Positions 6,187 through 6,199 of a DNA stretch of 6,199 nt are shown here, piece by piece. The DNA comes from Nitrospirota bacterium (lineage in GTDB: Bacteria > Nitrospirota_A > Leptospirillia > Leptospirillales > Leptospirillaceae). The DNA lies in assembly GCA_021795275.1 (NCBI GenBank), contig JAJYPO010000138.1:1-6199 (forward strand). Direction: 5' to 3'. The notes below the pieces were generated by a model that ran no database searches, was not told where the DNA came from, and was given only the letters and a program-made list of their open reading frames with translations. The translations under genes were made by a program, and so were the position numbers. The first letter of the stretch is position 1; every line of letters begins with the position of its first letter.

Positions 6187-6199
6187 GTCAATCGCGGGG

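Larger units (their letters stand above)
5865..6199. other. Non-coding right edge with short repeats, no credible gene
   Basis: There is no supported gene on either strand. The only sizeable frame (5922-6146, 74 codons) has no ribosome site and no recognisable domain, and it runs through the repeats. The region holds a TGTTCTACA pair (5912-5931), a TTACTTCC pair (6006-6033), a 4-bp GGGG/CCCC hairpin (6064-6076) and three ATCCGGTTAAC copies (6121-6186). Base composition turns AT-rich between the last repeats. It could be a junction between the tRNA-Gln locus and a mobile element beyond the window. Confidence 0.6.

Noticed and set aside
6121..6199. CRISPR array or integron attC cluster
   Set aside because: Repeats of 11-13 bp with 16-17 bp spacers are too short for CRISPR, and no cas gene is seen. 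GTTAAC does not fit the attC core consensus GTTRRRY and no paired hairpin boxes are present.

Overview
The window is a bacterial chromosome segment of fairly high GC. It carries three intact protein genes, two tRNA genes, one decayed phage-type integrase and a non-coding right edge with short repeats. An acidophilic, possibly autotrophic bacterium such as Leptospirillum (Nitrospirota) is my best guess. It rests on general sequence flavour and the gene set, not on a marker gene, so treat it as weak.

Left part (1-1035). A tyrosine-recombinase (phage integrase) pseudogene runs rightward and ends 15 bp from the 3' end of a leftward tRNA-Leu(CAG). This is the usual position of an island integrase beside its tRNA attachment site. 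The catalytic Arg, Arg-His, Gly-His and Tyr motifs can all still be read, but they are scattered over three frames with two in-frame TAA codons. One lesion is remarkable. Bases 314-375 (62 bp) are an inverted and circularly permuted copy of bases 606-669 of the same gene. Removing exactly those 62 bases restores the reading frame.

Middle part (1036-3129). fumC (class II fumarase) has a strong ribosome binding site. It converges on a small thioredoxin-like [2Fe-2S] ferredoxin gene across a long symmetric hairpin that probably terminates both. Bases 1036-1216 hold the likely tRNA-Leu promoter and the fumC leader. Bases 3008-3129 are the divergent intergenic region between the ferredoxin and the ATPase.

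Right part (3130-6199). A complete 854-residue P-type cation ATPase has all the catalytic motifs, but its membrane ion-site motifs (PEEIP, HLP, IIDPACS) differ from those of Ca2+, Na+/K+ and H+ pumps. It is followed by a tRNA-Gln(CTG) with a recognisable promoter. The last 335 bp contain no credible gene. They carry three kinds of short direct repeat, the strongest being three copies of ATCCGGTTAAC at 27-28 bp spacing at the very edge. These may be the end of an insertion sequence lying outside the window.

Apart from the fumC/ferredoxin convergence and the divergent ferredoxin/ATPase start, I see no operon and no shared pathway. The three protein genes look like independent housekeeping or transport functions beside a tRNA-associated integration scar.
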